A DNA stretch of 64,000 nucleotides from Apiospora phragmitis (GCA_038363925.1 JAQQWL010000011.1:3100001-3164000); one strand, 5' to 3'; positions 1 to 11,499 are shown, counted from the stretch's first letter. The notes: generated by a model not told the origin, from the letters alone. Program-made: numbers and translations.

Positions 1-1556
1 TGACCGTCACGTAGACGATGGTCGTGGCAAGCTTGACGAGCCCGCAGACACCGGTGGTCAGCAGAGAGAGCGACCCTGCCTTCACGCCAATCATCTGAAA
101 GATCTCGGGTGCGAAGTAGTTGAGGCTGTCGGTGCCCGTGAATTTATGGAAGACGAAGAGCGTCGTAGCAAGGAAGAAGCGACGGGTGTTGGAGCGAATA
201 GTGAAGATGTCTTTCATGACAACCCAGTAATTCGTGCCTGGAAGCGGGTCGTTCGTTTAGAGACATCCATCAGTGTACAGAAGAATGAGTCGGCCTACCT
301 TTGGTGAGCTCTTGTTCTGCATCGACCTGTGCGCAGATCTCGCTATACTCTTGATGGACATACGGATGCTCTGCCGGGAGATTTCGCAGCTTGCACAGAT
401 TCTTGAGGCCGAGCTCTCGCTTGCCTCGCGTTATCAGGCCTCTTGGGGTGTCGATGACGACTGCATCATCTCGAGTTAGTACCACCCACCGACCACCGAA
501 GTCTTTGATCAAGAACTCACAGAACATCATCAGGAACATGCAGCCTCCGGGGATGATCTGGATGCCGAGTGCCAGCTTCCACTGCAGGTCGCTGGAAGAA
601 GGCCAAAGCGAAATGCCATAATTGACCCAAAAAGCCAGGCTATACGACGAGGTCAGGAGATGCTGAAGGCTGGAGAGGTCTGGTATACTCACCAAAGCGG
701 CAGGACAATGCAGAGGTTATAGGATGTTGTCAAGCTTCCGCGGACACTCTTGGGTGAGTTTTCTCCCAGGTATTGTGGCGCCAGCATACTGGTGGCTCCT
801 ATAGCCAAGCCAGTGATCAGTTTTCCGGCATAAAACACGCCGAGATGGGCGATTTCCTAGAGATTGGACTATCAGTTTTCTGGAGTGTTTGGCTTGTCTA
901 CCACAATATAACAGTCATGAAAACATCGTTCTTACCTGCATGGTAGCACCGATGAGAAACAGAAAACCATATAGGGTCATGCTCTTCTTTCGACCTAGGA
1001 AGTCGGCGCAAGGCGCAGCAATCAGTGCTCCAGCAGAACCTCCCGCAGCCACTAGCTCATCGTGTCAGGGGTTTATTCTCGGTCGGGATCAGGGGTAAGG
1101 CAATAACATACACATCGCCGCTATGTTTCCGGCTTTGTGATAGATCAGTATGATGCATCTCGAGTAGTTTCAACGAGGGTATCTTACCTCGCTCGTCTGC
1201 ATCTGCCTTACTCATGACGTCAAGGCCAAGTGCATGTCTGAAACCTACAACTTGGGGATCAGCAACCTCTATAGAGAGCAGGCTTAAGTTAGGGATGCGG
1301 AAGCCATGGGGCTTGAATGCTACTCAGTAGCAGTGTAGCGGGTGACGCTTTGTAGACGGGCCACGAAGTCTGCTTGATAGAGAAGATAGTGACCCACTCT
1401 TGAGGGTTAGGACGCCTCCAATGTTCCCCTGGTGAACCCGTAGGCACAGCCAGCAAAGGCGACGGACGTGGTCAGATAGAAAATCTTCCAGTTGAAGATC
1501 TCCCTGGGATCGGACCGCCACTCAGGGCTGGCCCAGATCGAAGTGCCACCACCCAT
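1..1556 (-). CDS. MFS sugar transporter, 3' end beyond window, one frame break
   Basis: Hexose/sugar-acid type major facilitator. The spliced model has exons 1556-1398, 1244-1188, 1132-1112, 1051-936, 856-693, 639-521, 460-299 and 237-1, all joined by GT-AG introns of 53-153 bp that restore one frame. Visible landmarks are a GNIGGVLTLKSF segment after TM1, the GRKKS loop signature, AFWVNYGISLWP in TM5 and a PRGL variant of the usual PRWL before the central loop, where NLPAEHPYV follows. The start at 1556 gives an MGGG N-terminus typical of the family. At about 1433 the expected GFDQG reads GF-(T)RG because one G is missing, so the first 43 codons are out of frame with the rest. Everything downstream is open. 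Either an inactivating deletion or a consensus error. The stop codon lies outside the window. Confidence 0.8.
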
Positions 1557-2292
1557 ACTAAAGTATTTGACCTATTGCTGTTGGCGGACAGTCTAATACT
1601 CAAGGCAGGGAAAAACAGTGAGGCCATGAGAAGTTACCAGGACAGAGAGACGCAGAGACGAAGTGTAGAGCTGTATTATACAAGCCACAGGCCCTGGCCA
1701 TACAGACATGATTGGACAAGCTTGTATAGTATTGGCGAGCTTAGATACCCTTTGACACACACCCTCGTAGATGTCCGATACGGGGCCTTCTCCCCAGAGA
1801 AACTGTGCGGGTTATTTCCCCCATATCTTCCCCAGTCTACCCCAGATTCTGTTGGCTTGGCTTCAATACTGGCGGGCATGCTACTTGTGGGGACAATGGA
1901 AAGCTTGGCTGCAATCTATGGGGTGGGACTTCATTTTCGGCCGACTAAACCACTCCCTGCGTCGGAGAGAATACCGAGATCAGCATGGTCATGCTAGCCG
2001 GGTTCTTCCCCGCATATACTGGAACAACTTACTTGCACAACGGGGTTGGTGAGGGGACTTCGGAGAGAATGCAGATACCCAGTTGCATTTCTGGCTGGGG
2101 ACGACAGGGTTCATACCATCTAGTTGTTATATTAGCTCTAGTGGTGAGTGTGAGACGTTTGGTAGGCTCTGCTTAAACACCCAAGTGAAGATACGTACTA
2201 GACACTGTTATGCTCCTCGGATAACCATAGGCTTTTGCTTCAACAATAGCAACATCAAAAGGTCTTTCGGCATCGAGAGAACTCGTGCCAAT
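1557..2292. other. Intergenic, no gene seen
   Basis: About 0.74 kb between the divergent MFS transporter (minus) and BNR protein (plus). Open frames here have no recognisable family features. It presumably holds both promoters, but I see no specific operator. Confidence 0.6.
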
Positions 2293-3431
2293 ATGGCTAC
2301 GCCACTGATGCCCAGATCCAAGCCGGGCATTGGACGAGTAGACAGCATAGAAGCGGCGACAGTACAATGTCATGGATCCAACCTACTCGAACTGCCAGAT
2401 AAAACACTTCTTTGTGTCTGGTTTGGAGGGACTCAAGAAGGTTGCTCCGACATATCCATCTACCAGTCTCACCTACAACCCGGTTCGCCTTCGTGGGCAC
2501 CCCCGACAAAGATCTCCTCGGATGAGGGCCGAAGCTGCAACCACAGAAACCATATGGCTCTTCCACACTGCACAGCCTGCAGGCAACCAAGACGAGGCGG
2601 TCATCTTGGCACGGACGTCGAACGATGCAGCGCAGACATGGTCCGAATCATTCGCGCCTTTTCCAGGCAAGAAAGGTGCATTTGTTCGCCAACCTCTTGT
2701 CGTACTATCCGACGGAACTTGGGTGCTTCCCATCTTTTACTGCCGGGTACCTCCTGGCTTCCGCTGGATCGGTAGCGACGACGTGTCGGCAGTCATGTAT
2801 ACCAAAGACGGCGGCAAGACCTGGTCGGAGAACAGCGTGCCTGGTTCTACCGGATGTGTCCACATGAACATTGTGGCTCTACCGAAGACGCAGTCATATG
2901 TCGCGTTCTTCCGGAGCTGGGCCGACCACATTTACCGTTCAACATCCCATGATGGACTCGACTGGACGCCTCCAACAAAGACGACGCTTCCCGAATCCCA
3001 ACTCGGGACTATGTGCGGCAGCCCTTCCCAATGGTAACATGGTTATCTTCTTCAACGACTCGAGCGCTTCTGCAGACATGCAGCGCAGAGAAGGACTATA
3101 TGACGATATAACCCCGGCTGATGACACCAGGGTAAATCAGCCGGAGGTCGATGGCAGAACAGCCATCTGGGGGACTCCCCGAAAAGCACTCTCGGTCGGT
3201 CTGTCAGAGGATGAAGGCAAAACGTGGCAGTATCGGGTGCTCGAGGACGGTCACGGGTTCTGCATGACGAACAACTCGATGGACCGATCCAATAGGGAGT
3301 TGAGCTATCCCAGCATATTTGTCGAGAAGGACTCGGCTGGGAAGAGTGTACATGTTACTTTCACTTTTCACCGACAGAACATCAAATATGTCCATATAGA
3401 AGACGTAGAGGCGTTCGTCCGAGGAGGCTAG
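2293..3431 (+). pseudogene. BNR/Asp-box (sialidase-superfamily) protein, two frame breaks
   Basis: A six-bladed propeller protein of the BNR_2 type, about 380 residues if joined. No intron is apparent. From the ATG at 2293 the frame gives QCHGSNLLEL, CVWFGGTQEG and DISIYQSHL, the usual first blade. Near 2535 the reading frame changes; from there HTAQPAGNQDEAV, an Asp-box (TKDGGKTW) and CVHMNIVAL follow. Near 2993 an extra G after CTTCCC changes the frame again, and PNSGLCAAALPNGN plus a second Asp-box (SEDEGKTW) run to the TAG at 3431. The first break also seems to have lost several residues. The substrate is unknown: homologues are called exo-sialidases, but similar propellers occur in plants and bacteria with other roles. 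Likely a pseudogene next to a damaged transporter. Confidence 0.7.
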
Positions 3432-3807
3432 TCTTCGGACCACTTGAACAAACAGGCAAAACCAATAGAATCTGCACATGTTGTGTGTATAAATTCATGT
3501 TGATGCAATGAACTGTTTCTGATGCTTGTAACACGATAGGTACCTCCAGTTTCTCCGCGTCCTCCGCAGCTACCGTAACCGAAATCCCTGATCCTGGCTA
3601 CGCCCCAGACTGGAAAACCCCGCGCTACTGGCCTGGGGTTGGGGTATATGGGTACAGGCGAGGAGTGCCTCAATGCGACAGACAGCGGAGATCGCCTAAA
3701 ATCTTGCGGCTTGTTTCCCTCATATCCAACTACCTGACATATCAATCATTTGTGAAAACCTCCAGTCCAGCTTGTTCTACTTATCGGGGCCACATCATGA
3801 AAAAGTC
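3432..3807. other. Intergenic, no gene seen
   Basis: Short tract between the BNR gene and the Zn2Cys6 regulator, both on the plus strand. It is the probable promoter of the regulator. No recognisable site. Confidence 0.5.
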
Positions 3808-6109
3808 ATGTCGAAGCGCTCTTGGGAACAGGCAAATCACGAGAGTTCTGGGATGGAAGCCGACGGCTTGGACCACTCTCCAGTCTCGCTATTCGGCACT
3901 GTACAGCAATCACCACCGCCGCTGAACGGCAATGGATCTGTCCCAGCTTCACGGGCTACAGAACACAACAGCAACAGCGATGGCGCCACAAACCATATAC
4001 CCATGATTTCCCGCAAAATCAAAGGTATATCTTGACTGATCGAGTGCATCCACCAAGGACTTGATTGACTCTTCGTTGCAGCATGCGCTTCCTGTAGAAA
4101 GCACAAGGTACCGTGGAAGTGATAGTATTCCAACCAAGAAATCCTCTAACTGGTCGCTCCTAGATCAAATGTGTGATGGATCAAAATCAGAAACGATGTA
4201 GGAGGTGTATAGAGAAGAACTTGGTATTACTACTGAAATATTGGGAACCGGAGCCTATCAGTACTGACATTTCTAATTAGGGCTGTGTACTCAACAAGAG
4301 TCTTCAAACACTGATTAGCGAAAGATCACAGCAAGTCTATATTGAATCGGCATGCTACTTGCGAAGGCTAACCTGGAGCCTAGAACGAGCGAAGCCATGA
4401 TCCAGGATCTCGAGATGATGCATTTCGGATTGCAAAGAGTGCTAAGAACAATGAACCTTCCTTCACTTGGGCCACTCCACAGGACGAGGCAAATGTTACA
4501 AACACCGGCCGCCGAGGAGCCTCACGAGATTGGTCCGTCGTGCGACAACTCGCCACGATTATCTCCTGCAGATATAAACGATCTCCCTAAGGTACCGATA
4601 CAGTCCGTGTATCATTTAACCAAACTAAGCGCCCTTCGGTCACCGGACGATGCCGATGCCAGCCCCATGAACCAGCAGTCCTTGTTATAGACGATTTCAT
4701 ACCCAAGGGGCAGTTGTCTCTGGAAGATGCTGAACGGCTATTCAAGCTCTACATGAACCATCTCGACCATTTCATGTACGGAATTGGTGGTCGCCACAAA
4801 ACCCTGGATGGACTTCGCAGAAGCTCTCGGATTCTCGCAGCCTGTATATATACGGTGGCCGCCCTGCACGACCCCCGAGCAATGTGATATATGGAGTGTG
4901 CAGCAAAGAGTTTAGGCGACTAGTTAGTTGCCAGCTCCATATTCCAACGCCAGATCGACAGACTATCTGCGAGCCCTCAGTATCGGCGCTTACTGGTTAT
5001 CAGACATAAGCTGGATTCTCTCGGGCCACGCTATCAGACGCGCATCCGAATTCAACATCTCAGGTCTCTATCGACGCGTAATCTCAGAGGGGAACCCTGA
5101 CGCTTTGGACTACATACGCATTTGGTATATTTTGTATATTTCCGATCGGCATCTCTCAACGCTATTTGGTCGATCTCCAGTCATTCGGGACGACCTCACT
5201 GTGCAGGGATGGGAAGAGTTCAACGAGTGCTCAGCAACCAATGAAGAAGATAACCGTCTAGCCAGCCAAGTCTCATTACTCAACATCCTTCACAGCATCC
5301 GCGATCTTTTCGGCCCCGACAATGGAGAACCCATCTCAAAGGTCTATGTGATGCAGATCGCTGGCTTCTCCAGACAGCTAGATCAATGGCTGGCCAGATG
5401 GTCCTCGGCCATTATACGTACGTACGATAATCGTCTCTTATCGGTTGGTATGAGCTGGTCACAGACAGAGCACCATGAACGAATTGGAGGATTCCCAAAG
5501 AAAGGGGGTCTTCTTCACTATCATTACGCAAGGCTCATTTTGTATTCACATGTCTTCAGAGGGCTACACGAATCGTCAATACCAGCACATTTCCTGGATT
5601 CAGCAGCGTCGGCAGTGGCTGCTGCGACGAATACAGTGAATGTACTAGTCTCGGACCCGGAGATTCAACCAGCTTTGGTGGTACTTCCGTCGTAAATGCA
5701 TTCCATGACTGGCTATGCGTGTATGTTTCTTGCGAAACTAGCTACGGTCCATGGGGATCAGCTCATCGAGAGGCCGCTGGTGATAGACCTAACCTCGCGA
5801 CTGGTGGCGCTCTATCGATCAACCCCGGTCGGTAAATTTCATCTTACGAATTTAATGGCAGATGGCTTAGACAAAGTGATCGTGGCGCTCCAAAATAGCA
5901 TGGCAGCCAACGATCGAACGGAACCAAGCTCGCTGGATGCCAACACGCACCTCTTCGCACCAATGGCTGCCGGTGATAGCATTTTCTCGGACATAGACCC
6001 GAGCTTCGTCATGGATTACAATGTCACCATGGGCGCGTCTCATCTGATGTACCTGGGTGGAGGCCCCTCGGTCTTCGACACAGCGGATCTCAGCCCGACC
6101 TTTTTCTGA
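3808..6109 (+). pseudogene. Zn(II)2Cys6 fungal-type transcription factor, multiply disrupted
   Basis: Exons 3808-4024, 4082-4107, 4164-4223, 4281-4330 and 4384 onward splice into a complete binuclear zinc cluster (CASCRKHKIKC, then CRRC and GC) and a linker. It is followed by the fungal transcription-factor middle region (LYMNHLDHFMYGIGG, YLRALSIGAYWLSDISW, IWYILYISDRHLSTL, LYSHVFRGL). The coding frame is broken near 4680, near 4878 (one base missing after GACCCCC), at 4921-4929 (4-bp tandem AGTT duplication) and near 4960 (two bases missing). An in-frame TAA at 5693-5695 stands where homologues have Tyr before MHSMTGYAC. The frame then continues to TGA at 6109. These are mixed lesions, not only homopolymer slips, so this is a pseudogene. 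It was plausibly the pathway-specific regulator of the surrounding catabolic genes. Confidence 0.85.
4331..4383 (+). other. Probable GC-AG intron
   Basis: Between the zinc cluster and the linker, a 53-bp segment begins GCAAGT, has a GCTAAC branch point 10 bases from its end and closes with CTAG. Removing it joins ...ERSQ to TSEAMIQDLE in frame. A GT donor two bases downstream gives the wrong frame with the same acceptor, and its only in-frame partner would be a 36-bp intron. Confidence 0.6.
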
Positions 6110-6258
6110 ATCTTGCCCCCTAGAATCTGAACCACGACCCCCCCGCATTCCTTCAGCAATGTACAAGAATGGAAAGGTATGTTTTTTGATGGTATGGCAC
6201 TGTGTTCTGTGTTTATATTGCTGGCATTAGGTATTAGAACCTCTAACAATAACGTACA

Positions 6259-7155
6259 TCAGTGTTTTAAACTATCAGCGAAGGCTCTTACCGTGTCCAA
6301 CAAAGACACATCTGGTTCCATACCGAGCTCTTTGGCGTAGCTCGTGTTGAAATTGGCCGGCCAGGATTCCACAATTCCAGCGACTTTAGGATCCGGGGAC
6401 TCATCGATGAGACTAATTGCTTCACTCCCTCCAACAGCCTCTAGAGCATCGAGCATTTCCTGGATGGTTATCCTGATTCCCGGGAGATTCACGCATCTAG
6501 TGATACCAAATGTATAGTCCTTCACATCTTTCACGAGCACGAGATTTTTGACGATGGTCTGGGGACTGCAAACCCACATCTCCAAGTCCCGTGGCACCGG
6601 AAGCACACTTCGTTCTCGCTTCAGCGGTTCGCGGATGATTCCGCTGGCGAAAGAGCTTGCCGCGGCAGATGGTGCGCCCGGTCGAACGATGACTGTTGGC
6701 AGCCGTACAATGCGCCCATCAACCAGTCGCTTCCTGGAGAGGTTGTTCAAGTAGGTCTCTACCATCAACTTTTGGGATCCATAGTTCGACATGGGCACGG
6801 GGCAAGTCATCTCGGTGATCACTTCGCTTGGTGATGCCGGGCCGTAAACTGCGAGAGAGCTCGTGAAGATAGCCACGACTCCGGGGTTATGCTTACTTAG
6901 GTGGTCTAGGATGGCTCTGCCGGCATTTTCGTTAGGACACCCAGGGTTGACCGATTCACCGGGGAAATAAGGGGCTTACCAATGGCTATCCCAGTTGACC
7001 TTCCAGCCCAGCTCCATCTGGGCTTCTGCAGCCCCGGACATGAGGCCATGGAGAAGATAGACGGCAGTGAATTTTGTGGAAAGTAATGAGGCTATGGCTT
7101 TTGTATAAGCTCAAGTGTACTTGCCAGCCCCAGTGATGAGAATGTGTTGTTTGGA
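6259..7155 (-). pseudogene. DenD-like NAD-dependent epimerase/dehydrogenase, internal deletion
   Basis: Short-chain (extended) dehydrogenase resembling D-erythronate dehydrogenase. The start at 7155 gives MSKQHILITGAG, the beginning of a Rossmann fold, but the next in-frame codons end in TGA. Coding similarity resumes with AVYLLHGLMSGAAEA. Roughly 60 residues, including most of the nucleotide-binding fold, are therefore missing. A GTAAGC...GGCAG intron (about 6917-6980) follows, and its junction would create TGA. From 6876 the frame is open: FTSSLAVYGP, the catalytic YGSQK (YxxxK), RLPTVIVRPGAPSAAASSFASG, VLPVPRDLEMWVCSP, to TGA at 6259. The C-terminal two thirds are well preserved, which suggests a recent loss. 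In the family this enzyme oxidises the C2 hydroxyl of four-carbon sugar acids. Confidence 0.8.
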
Positions 7156-7759
7156 CATATTTGCCGTGGATGTTCAAAGGCCTGTCAAGCTGAGCGGGAG
7201 ATGGTTCTCCTGGATGGACGACGAAAATGACTATTTCAAGAGCAATTGTCCAACATTCGTTGAGTACTGCCGTATCCAAACTGAGCGACGGCTATATGCA
7301 TTGTCACGGCCATGAACCCGGTGTGTGAGTAAATTCCCGAGATGATACAATACCCCGAGTACCCCGCGCTTACTAGGCCGAGGGATGGAGAACATCGACT
7401 GCGGATCCGACTTGCCAAAACGGGACTGAGGATGCCATCTCAGCCAATCAGATCTGCTCTCTAGCATCACGGAGAGAAAGACGATGTACGGACATGCATA
7501 CCCCAAAACCCCATCTCCAAATTGATCTACCGCTTAGGTAGGTAGGTATCACAGCTTTACATGTAACTTGCGTTGACGTCGTTTGTGGTTTGAGGGGAAT
7601 TTCCCCCTAACCATCACTGATCTTATTCGATTCCTACCTCTTCTATAATCAGGACATTGCGTATACTGGCCTTAGAGTTGTTGCATCACTTACAATAAAC
7701 CCCCATCGGGCTATTGAACGTTTTCTTTGTGCCTCTGACATTCTCCGTCAAATTAGATC
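7156..7759. other. Intergenic between divergent genes
   Basis: About 0.6 kb between the DenD-like relic (minus) and the aldo/keto reductase (plus). Probable shared promoter tract. No RNA gene or clear motif seen. Confidence 0.5.
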
Positions 7760-9025
7760 ATGGAGTACACTCGGTACGTAGTCAGACTTCCCATCACACT
7801 GATCAGTGTTTTCCTCCTGCTTCCGGCCTCCTAATCTAGTTCCAACAGCTTAGGGAGCAGCGGGCTCAAGGTCACAAAGATCATACTCGGATGCATGACC
7901 TTCGGGTCGTCAACATGGGAAGGTAGTCCCTGGGTATTGGATGAAGAGGAGAGCCTCCAAGTGATCAAGGCGGCATACGACCATGGCATCAATACGTGGG
8001 TAAGTGAGTGTCCATGACGGACTAACCCCCTTTGCCACCCAAGATTTTCAGTTCCTATTCTACCTGTGCTTTACACGAACTAATAGTGTCCTACGATTTA
8101 GGACACGGCGGACACGTATAGCAATGGAAAGAGCGAAGTCATCGTCGGAAAGGCGTTGAGGAAGTTCAACATCCCCCGCAGCAAAGTAGTCATCATGACC
8201 AAGATATTCAACCCGGTCATGGATGACGACTCACGGCCGGCTTCGGTGGATGACGGGCCTCTGGTGAACCAGATGGGTCTGAGCCGAAAACATATCTTCG
8301 AGGCGGTAGACAGGTGTCTCGAGCGGCTATAAACCGACTATATTGGTAAGTCCGTCCATCCGATAAAGCCTGCCGGTGCAGTTGTTCGCTGCTGATACCG
8401 ATCGAATGTAGACGTCCTCCAGCTCCACCGCCTGGGCCGCGAAACGACGCCCGAGGAGATCATGCGCGCCCTGCACGAGGTGGTCCAGTCGAGCAAGGTG
8501 CGCTACCTGGGCGCCTCGTCCATGTACGCCTGGGAGTTCGCGCGGCTGCAGCACACGGCGCGCCTGCGCGGCTGGACCGAGTTCGTCAGCATGCAGCCCT
8601 TCTACAACCTGCTGTACCGCGAGGAGGAGCGCGAGATGCTGCCCTTCTGCCGCGCCACGGGCGTCGGCGCCATCCCCTGGAGCCCGCTGGCCCGCGGCAT
8701 GCTGGCCAAGCCCCGCTCGTCGGCGGCGGCGGCAGCAGGCGGTGAGAGCGTGCGCAGCCAGTCGGACGTTAAGACCAAGAAGTGGTTCGCTGACGCCAAC
8801 CTCGAGATCGTGGACGCTGTCGAGAAGGTCGCGAGGGACAAGGGCGTCGGTATGCCCCTGGTCGCTACGGCGTGGGTCCTGCGCCAGGGCTGCTGTCCTA
8901 TCGTCGGGCTCAGCAGCGAGAAGAGGATCAAGGAGACCATTGAGGCTCTCAGGGTCGAACTCACGGACGAGGAGTGCAAGTTCCTCGAGGCTGGGTACCG
9001 GCCACGAAATATCGAGGGCATGTGA
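7760..9025 (+). pseudogene. Aldo/keto reductase with single premature stop
   Basis: NAD(P)H-dependent TIM-barrel oxidoreductase of about 345 residues. Exons 7760-7773, 7849-7999, 8102-8345 and 8412-9025 join with canonical introns. The N-terminus reads RLGSSGLKVTKIILG. The catalytic set is visible: Asp and Tyr in DTADTYSNGKSE, Lys in VVIMTK, His in LQLHRL. The cofactor-binding C-terminal part includes GASSMYAWEF, MQPFYNLLYREEEREM and WSPLARGMLA, and ends GYRPRNIEGM. One codon spoils it: TAA at 8330-8332, where the conserved CLERL-Q-TDYID stretch predicts CAA. A C-to-T change explains this and an indel error does not. The rest is clean, including all splice sites, so inactivation looks very recent, or the stop is strain-specific or read through. 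Confidence 0.85.
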
Positions 9026-9837
9026 GTTTCTTTGGCTTATGTAGTAGCAGGTTGGATAGATATCTAGAGTATATAAGAACCGAAGGCCAAACAGTACACA
9101 ATACCTTCTTTGGGCTGAATTGGTGACTTGAATAAGCATTCCATACACGACCTTCCATCATGTCGCGCCCGTTGCATCATCATTATTACTACTTATATAT
9201 CTTGCATATTTCATGGGGCGTTTTAACTCTACTTGAATTATTAGGACAGCTTTACACCCGCAAATGTTGATTCCGTAATACAATGCGCCGAGACTCTCAA
9301 AGGTAACACGCTTAGATAAAACAAGGGAAGAAATATGAATTATCTCAAGTACAGTAGTATAGAAGCAGCAAAGCACTACCGAGCCTGGAAGACCCTCCCA
9401 AGCGTTTAGGTCAACAAGTCTGATAGCAATTAGTATTGCCTAGTTAGATACGGGAAATATTAGCTTGCATCCGATTTCAGCATCGTGAATCTGCTGGCCT
9501 GCTTCAAGTCAAGAAGTTACGTACTTGATCCTGGCAATGAGGTTTGCCCATGGGGAAAGGTGGGTGTGTGGGGGGGATCGGCTTTCTCACCGATCGGGGT
9601 TACAAACACCTCCTGTTCCTGGACTGGCAAATGCTATAGTGGAGGTCTAGCTAGCGTATTGGGTGCTTTTAGCAGGGACTTATTCCCGGGTTGGATATCT
9701 GGTTGTGGGTGATACATCCATTGGCATCTGGAATTGGCCTGCTCCTTGTGCCCGGCTAAGAAGTTTCTGAGCAGTGTTTACTCGTATTGATAATACTTCA
9801 CTGCGGAGGGTAATAAGGGGCTGCAGGAACAACAGCT
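9026..9837. other. Intergenic, no gene seen
   Basis: About 0.8 kb between two plus-strand genes. The first half is AT-rich (3' flank of the reductase); a G-rich patch lies near 9560-9580. No feature supported. Confidence 0.5.
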
Positions 9838-11499
9838 ATGGCGACTTCACCACAACCTGTCCAGGTTTCTGCATCTGAGCTCAGTCGGCACAACACGAAA
9901 AATGACTGCTGGTTAGCGGTTCACCACAAAGTATGGGATCTGACAGACTTCGTCGACGAGCATCCCGGCGGGGCTGATAGTGAGTTGACCCTGTTCTGCT
10001 GCAGCAGAAGCTGTCGCGTAAAGCGCTATAGTGGCTCGAGACTGACGGATAAACGCAGTCCTGCTTCAATTTGCCGGCACCAATGCCACTAGAGTATATG
10101 GTGAGGTGCATGCGCCAGGTATTCTGGAAGCAAACCTGTCGGTCGACAAGTTCAAAGGCGTGCTAGAAGAAGCCAGCAGTGATGCGCCATCTCCAGGCAC
10201 CGCGCAAGAAGCGCAACAGGAACAGGACAACAAGGCGGCAGCAGCAGAAGCGCAAAATGAAGGAACGCCGCCATCTTCATCATTGGCTGAAATAACAACA
10301 AATCCGCCGCTGTTCTCCTTGATCAGCGCCGCCGACTTCGAAAAGGTGGCCAGCAAGATTCTGTCCCCCAAGACCTGGGCCTTTTACTCGAGCGCGGCCA
10401 CGGATCTTATCACACATACACAGAACAAGGCATTGCTGCGAAGGATCATGATACAACCCCAGATTCTACGAGACGTCAAGCATGTCAACATGAAAAGCAG
10501 TATTCTCGGCCTCAGCAGCTCGGCGCCTTTCTTCATCAGTCCCGCCGCCCATGGCCCGGTTAGCACATCCAGATGGCGAGTTGGCTTTGGCGAGAGCTGC
10601 AGCGTCCGAGAAGATTACTCAATGTGTAAGTCAGAAAAGGGGCGTCCTAACAAATTCCGTAGCAGAATACTGACGAATCTGCCGACGAGCGCGTCGCGGC
10701 GGCCACGACGGTGCGGTCGGCCATCTCGGGCGCCGCGCCGGCCCACGACAAGAAGGGCGGCGGTTTGGGGAGGCTCATGGCGCAGTACATCGACAAGAGC
10801 CTGGTCTGGGACGACATCGCCTGGATCAGGCGCGTCTCGGGGCTGCCGGTCGTGCTCAAGGGCGTGCAGGGCGTGGCGGATGCGCGCATGGCTGCCGAGT
10901 ACGGCGCCGATGGTATCATGTTGAGTAATCATGGTGGACGATCACTAGATACGTGAGTCCCCCTTGGTGTTGAGAATAGGTTCCATTATCGTTGAAATTG
11001 TCACCCCTGGCTAATATGAAGTTAATTATAGGTCGTAAACCGCCATCTTGAACCTCTTGGAACTGCGCATGCGCTGCCCGGAGATCTTCACCAAGCTCGA
11101 GGTCTACGTCGACGGCGGCTTCGAGCGCGGCACCGACATCCTGAAGGCCATCGCGTTGGGCGCAACCGCGGTCGGCATCGGACGGCCGTACTTGTATTCG
11201 TTGGTGTACGGACAAGAAGGTGCCGAGCATCTGACCCAAAGTGAGTAAACACATTTATGTACCGTCCTATTTAGTTGTCTCGAAAGTGTAAAATTCACTG
11301 ACAAACCATTGTTTCTCGTTCCTTAGTTTTGAAAGACGAGATCGAGGTGTCGATGCGTCTATGCGGCATCACAGACTTGAGCCAGGCTAGCCCTGACATG
11401 CTGAACAAGTCGGATGTGGATTATTTAATACGTGCAACGAACAAGTTTCCCGATATTCCGAGGCAACGAGAGCGCTCAAAGTTAGAAGCAAGGCAATGA
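9838..11499 (+). pseudogene. Cytochrome b2-like FMN 2-hydroxyacid dehydrogenase, deleted core
   Basis: Flavocytochrome b2 family (L-lactate or related 2-hydroxyacid oxidation). A cytochrome b5 domain comes first (ELSRHNTKNDCWLAVHHKVWD, haem His in DEHPGG), with an intron at 9980-10058. An Ala/Gln-rich linker and the FMN barrel follow. Defects are: an extra C at 10548-10550 shifts the frame after FFISPAA. About 60 codons of the barrel, normally between ITQC and ADERVAA, are absent around 10623-10680. An in-frame TAA lies at 11036-11038 just after SNHGGRSLDT. Preserved parts include VVLKGVQ, SNHGGR (active-site His), [16 protein letters not shown] and IGRPYLYSL, with introns at 10953-11031 and 11241-11326, ending TGA at 11499. 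The missing block contains flavin and substrate contacts, so the product cannot be functional. Confidence 0.85.

Noticed and set aside
8327..9148. 273-codon minus-strand open frame
   Set aside because: Antisense shadow of the GC-rich last exon of the aldo/keto reductase; its composition is Arg/Ala/Leu-rich with no domain.
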